From NCBI GenBank assembly GCA_963575745.1, contig CAUYUJ010000759.1, positions 45,744-109,743 on the forward strand: a DNA stretch of 64,000 nt. Reading direction: 5' to 3'. A program made the position numbers and the translations under genes. Source of the stretch: Prorocentrum cordatum. Lineage: Eukaryota; Sar; Dinophyceae; Prorocentrales; Prorocentraceae. Numbering within the stretch: the first letter of the stretch is position 1; the number at the start of each line of letters is the position of its first letter. Below the pieces are notes generated by a model, which was not told the origin of the DNA, did not search any database, and worked only from the letters and a program-made list of their open reading frames with translations. This document shows positions 60,678 to 64,000 of the stretch, piece after piece.

Positions 60678-61766
60678 CTGGCGCCGGCGGTGAACCGTCA
60701 ACCTGGTCACCGCCAGGAACCTCGTAGAGCTCCTTGAATCCGTGAGAAAGCTCAGCATCAAAGCGGGAGCTTCTGGGAGCTTTTCTACAAAAACTTCAAG
60801 TTGAGATTTTTTCGGAGTCAACATGAAGTCGGTTCCTTCAAGTGAACTGGTACTGAAAATGACTCTAGATGGCCGAGCTGATCAGGGAACGAAGTTTATA
60901 TCTCAATGCTCGGAGTAAAAATCTGCTTTTTCAAAATGAATTGTCAAATATCTTTCAAAAAATTGCAAAACCACCCAAAAGTTGTCACATTGTCCGCCTC
61001 GGCCGGCTGGACCAAAGTTCTCACTCCCAGCGAAGCTATTCATATGAAGTCTCGCGCTCTCAGTGAGAGCGCGAGACCATTCTGCGTCGACAAACATGCA
61101 CCAGAACTCTCTAGGTCACCCATAGATCGATATAAATTAGAAAAAAATCATCCGACACAAAAAATACAAAATTGTACAAATCGATATTTTTCATTGATTT
61201 TGAAAATTCTAATCAATTTGGGCACTCTCGAGGCTCCCATTCGATGTCTCGCATGTCGCTACTTCGATTGGAATGTACCTGGCATGCATAGCATGCACTC
61301 AGCTCGAATTATCATCGAAACATCGTTCGCAACACGCATACATAGAGACGTATTTCGAGCATAACTCCTGACTCAGCCATTTCTAGGAACTCTCGAGCTT
61401 CCAGTTTGACGCGCCAGATCATTCTGCATCGACTGGCGTGAGAGGTCTGTAGCTTGCTGACAGCTCGAGTTAAGTAAAGCCAACCACCGTCACCCGCCAA
61501 ACTGCACTACAGGCAAAGTCGGTTCCTGCAAGTCTTTTGACAGTAATATTGCCCCTAGAGCCCTGAAAATTTTACCAGCAGATGCGCCATAGCTTATTGT
61601 AGGTAGGAAAAATCCAACTTATGAAAACGAATTGTCAAATCTTGCACAATGTTCCAAAAACCGACCCCAGGTTAACACATTGTCTCTTTTGGTCGGGTCG
61701 GCCAACTAGCTCCACCCTGCGCCCGAATTCCTCTTAGCTCATCTCGTCGAAGAGCTCTACGAGGTA
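60678..61766 (+). mobile_element. Long G-family element G13 (complete)
   Basis: 1089 bp, near-identical to the reverse complement of G12. Contains a palindrome CTCGCGCTCTCAGTGAGAGC-GCGAG (61051-61075), GCATGCATAGCATGC and long A/T runs. Ends GAGGTA, immediately followed by T27. Confidence 0.85.
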
Positions 61767-62637
61767 CTGGGCGCCGGCGGTAAACCGTCAACCTTTCTTA
61801 CCGCCGGGGGACTCGTAGAGCTTCCTGACAATATATAATGTGGAAAAGGATTTCAGAGAACGACTAGTTTTTCAGCCCATAGACCCCTCAAGATGACAGT
61901 TTTCCAATCGAGCTCGAGTATGAGACCGAGTTCAGATCTCTGAATGCGACAGGCGGACGCGTCTGATGTCTGCAGATCGATTCCTGTGATTACCAGCTCT
62001 GCAGCCACCAATACGGCATGAGTTAAGTGCAGAAAACCGAGAGCACCTCTCAGGATGACTCGAATAAGACAACAGTTTTGCGGATCTCGTTCGAGCAGGA
62101 GACCGAGTTCCGAGCTCTCAGTTCGGCGAACGGGCGCGCCTGATGTCTCGAAATCAGTTTCTCTGACCAGCAGCACTGTAGCCCCCCCCCCAGCACGATT
62201 TAAGTACAGAAAACCGAGAGCACTTCTCAAGATGACTCGAACAATACCAATAGGTTCGCGAACCTAGCTCGGGGAGCAGGCCGAGTTCAGAGCTCTTGAT
62301 TCAACAGACGAACGCGCCTGATAATTCTCAATCGATTTCTTGTGATTATCAGCTCTGTGCCTGCCCTACAGATCGAGTTAAGTACGAAAAACCGAGAGCG
62401 TCTACTACAATAATTCGAATAATACGAATAGGTTTGCGACCCTAGCTCGGCTAGCAGACCGAGTTCAGACCTCTGGATTCAACAGGCGAACGCGCCTGAT
62501 CATTCTGAATGCATTAGCTGTGCTCACCAGCTCTGTAGTTGTCCTGAAGCTCGAGTTATCTTGAGAAAACCGACAGCGCGTATCAAGATGACTCGAAACG
62601 GCCGTTCCCGCCGGGACGCTTTTTGGCTTTCAAAGTT

Positions 62638-62725
62638 ACCCGATCGAGCTGAGATCAAGATGGCGAGCGGGAATAAGATCGAATATCACGGGAAAAAATA
62701 CTAGAGCTCTAACGAATGGTCAAAT
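62638..62725 (+). promoter_or_regulatory. Conserved T-family 3' block (example)
   Basis: CCCGATCGAGCTGAGATCAA, then GATGGCGAGCGGGAATAAGA and ATATCACGGGAAAA, followed by TACTAGAGCTCTAACGAAT. This is the best conserved internal part of T copies, present just before the 3' end in over 20 places (e.g. near 4865, 12885, 20012, 27076, 32175, 53190). It could bind a mobilising factor or be a promoter; function unknown. Confidence 0.6.
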
Positions 62726-62812
62726 TTCGAGAACAAAATTTTCAACCGACCAAAAGTCACCAAAAGGTCCGTCGAGATTTTTCTTGCCAACTAGCTCTCC
62801 AGCGCTCCGGAA

Positions 62813-63696
62813 CTGGGCGCCGGCGGTAAACCGTCAACCTGGTTACCGCCGGGGACCTCGTAGAGCTCTTTTCTTGCCCAGCTCCTCGGAACACGTGAAG
62901 CAAGCTTAAGCGAGAGCCAAAAAACTCTAAAAAATCGATCGCATACAAATAGTTTTGCGGACTTAGCTCGAGAAGCAGACTCTGTTCAGAGCTCTAGATG
63001 CTTCAGCCAAACGCCCAGGATGATTATGTATCGGTTTCTGTGCGTACCACCTCTGTAGCTGTGCTACAGTTAAGTGCAGAATACCGACAGCGCCTCTAAA
63101 GAGAACTTGAGAAATACGAATAGTGTTGTGGACCTAGCTCGACTAGCAGAACGAGTTCAGGCCTCTCGATGCAACAGACGCAAGCGCCTGGTGATACTGA
63201 ATCAGTTTATGTGCGCACCAGCTCTGTAGCTCCTCTGAATCTTGAGTTGAGTACAGAAAACCGGCATCACTGGTGAAGATGACTTTTACGGACCTAGCTC
63301 GAGTAGCAGACCGAGTTCAGGCCTCTGGATGCAACAAGCGAACGCGCCTGATCATTCTGAATCGGTTTCTGTAAGTATCAGCTCTGTAGCTCTCGAATTC
63401 TCGAGTTAAGTACAGAAAACCGTGAACGCGTGTCAAGATGACTCGGAACGCAGTTGGTTCCAGCAAGTCTAATAATATTGCAGCTACGGACCTGAGAATT
63501 TAGCTGGCAGGCGCGGCATAACCCACTACACGTGAGAAAAACACCAGTCCTCAAAATGAATTGCCAAATATCTTTCAAATCAAAGCAAAACCGACCCAAG
63601 GTTATCACATTGTCTCTTTTGGTCGGGTCGGCCAACTAGCTCTACCCCGCGCCGGAATTCCTCTAGCTCATCGATGCCGAAGAGCTCTACGAGGTA
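62813..63696 (+). mobile_element. G-family element G14 carrying T-like monomers
   Basis: 884 bp, CTGGGCGCCGGCGGTAAACC with CCTCGTAGAGCTC, then about three ~178-bp-like monomers, then the normal G tail to GAGCTCTACGAGGTA. A G/T mosaic related to 47760-48245. Confidence 0.75.
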
Positions 63697-63961
63697 TTTT
63701 TGGACTGCCAACGTGAAGTCGGCCCCTGGCTTCGCTCGGGAGAATTTTTCGACGGAATGAACTAAGAATTTGTGAGGTAACTTCTGTAATGCCAAGCTTC
63801 GCTCTGCGCAAATAGCAGCCCAAACGAATTGTTAGAACTGCAAAATCGGCTGAGCCAGGCCGCGGAAGGTATGATCGCGTCCCTTTTCGACATTTCGCCA
63901 ACTAGCTCCACCCTGTCGCCGAATTCCTCTAGCTCTTCTACCATCAGAGCTCTACGAGGCA
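63697..63961 (+). mobile_element. G-family 3' part
   Basis: Different interior (GAAGTCGGCCCC..), then CCAACTAGCTCCACCC and a tip TCTACCATCAGAGCTCTACGAGGCA. It closes the insertion in T27; its own 5' end is not visible, so it may share the 5' end at 62813. Confidence 0.6.
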
Positions 63962-64000
63962 TTACTCTTAAGCTTCCAGCAATAACTTGCTAAGGGAAGC

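Larger units (their letters stand above)
61767..64000 (+). mobile_element. T-family element T27, split by G sequence, runs off the window
   Basis: 61767-62812 then 63962-64000. The break GCTCCGGAA|TTACTCTTAAGC rejoins as in intact copies, an A|T target. The end of the tip lies beyond the window. Confidence 0.75.

Noticed and set aside
58864-61364. Conserved 64-152-codon frames in G12 and G13
   Set aside because: Identical because the two elements are near-identical; frames lie on both strands, are low in complexity and have no recognised domain.
1388-63961. CRISPR-like array from the recurring hairpin
   Set aside because: Repeats are 0.3-1.8 kb apart, in both orientations, at the ends of homologous elements, and the context is eukaryotic.

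Overview
This is a repeat-dominated eukaryotic window. I see no rRNA, tRNA, operon, Shine-Dalgarno-type site or CRISPR array. The only long, convincing coding region is one non-LTR (LINE-type) retrotransposon protein on the minus strand (37818-41756). It carries an apurinic-type endonuclease, a reverse transcriptase and an RNase H. Its catalytic box reads WADN instead of the usual ADD, and its RNase H motifs run in circularly permuted order. I recall both traits from dinoflagellate retroelement proteins but could not check this. With the microsatellites and nested repeats, a dinoflagellate or related alveolate is my best guess, at moderate confidence.

Layout. 1-1.39 kb: a possible minus-strand coding fragment of unknown function. 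1.39-35.17 kb and 46.5-64 kb: a dense mosaic of three related families of apparently non-coding, non-autonomous mobile elements, which I name T, G and C after their 3' ends (GAGTTA, GAGGTA, CCGGGAA). 15.58-17.60 kb: an insert with a 90-bp minisatellite and a GC-rich 168-bp duplication. 20.2-22.9 kb: microsatellites (TA, A, GA, CAT) and small duplications. 35.2-46.5 kb: CA-rich microsatellite DNA with four GC-rich units, the LINE inserted into one of them, and a 4.3-kb CACAGA-type satellite.

The T/G/C families are the notable system. Complete T and G copies start CTGG(G), almost always right after an A, and end (T/G)TA or TCA. They have a GC-rich hairpin at the 5' end, a second hairpin at the 3' tip, and a 5' subterminal segment complementary to the 3' tip. 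Removing nested copies rejoins the interrupted host element with no base gained or lost, so insertion makes no target-site duplication in nearly all resolvable cases. The clearest test is at 26272-30736: one T copy is 1025 bp, and its near-identical neighbour, after removal of two nested T copies, is also exactly 1025 bp. Stems and long-range end pairings covary between families (TAA/TTA with TGA/TCA; AGCAA/TTGCT with AGCTA/TAGCT; ACTCGTAGAGCTTCC with CCTCGTAGAGCTCTT and matching 3' ends). The T family body is a chain of about 178-bp degenerate monomers, and copy lengths rise roughly in 178-bp steps.

No transposase, Rep/helicase or recombinase for these families is encoded here, so the mechanism is open: a single-strand HUH-type process (Helitron-like or IS200/IS605-like) fits the sequence best. 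Most other open frames come from tandem repeats whose unit length is a multiple of three or from CA/GT tracts, and I do not treat them as genes. Coordinates of fragments and degenerate junctions are approximate; those of nested copies were read to the base.
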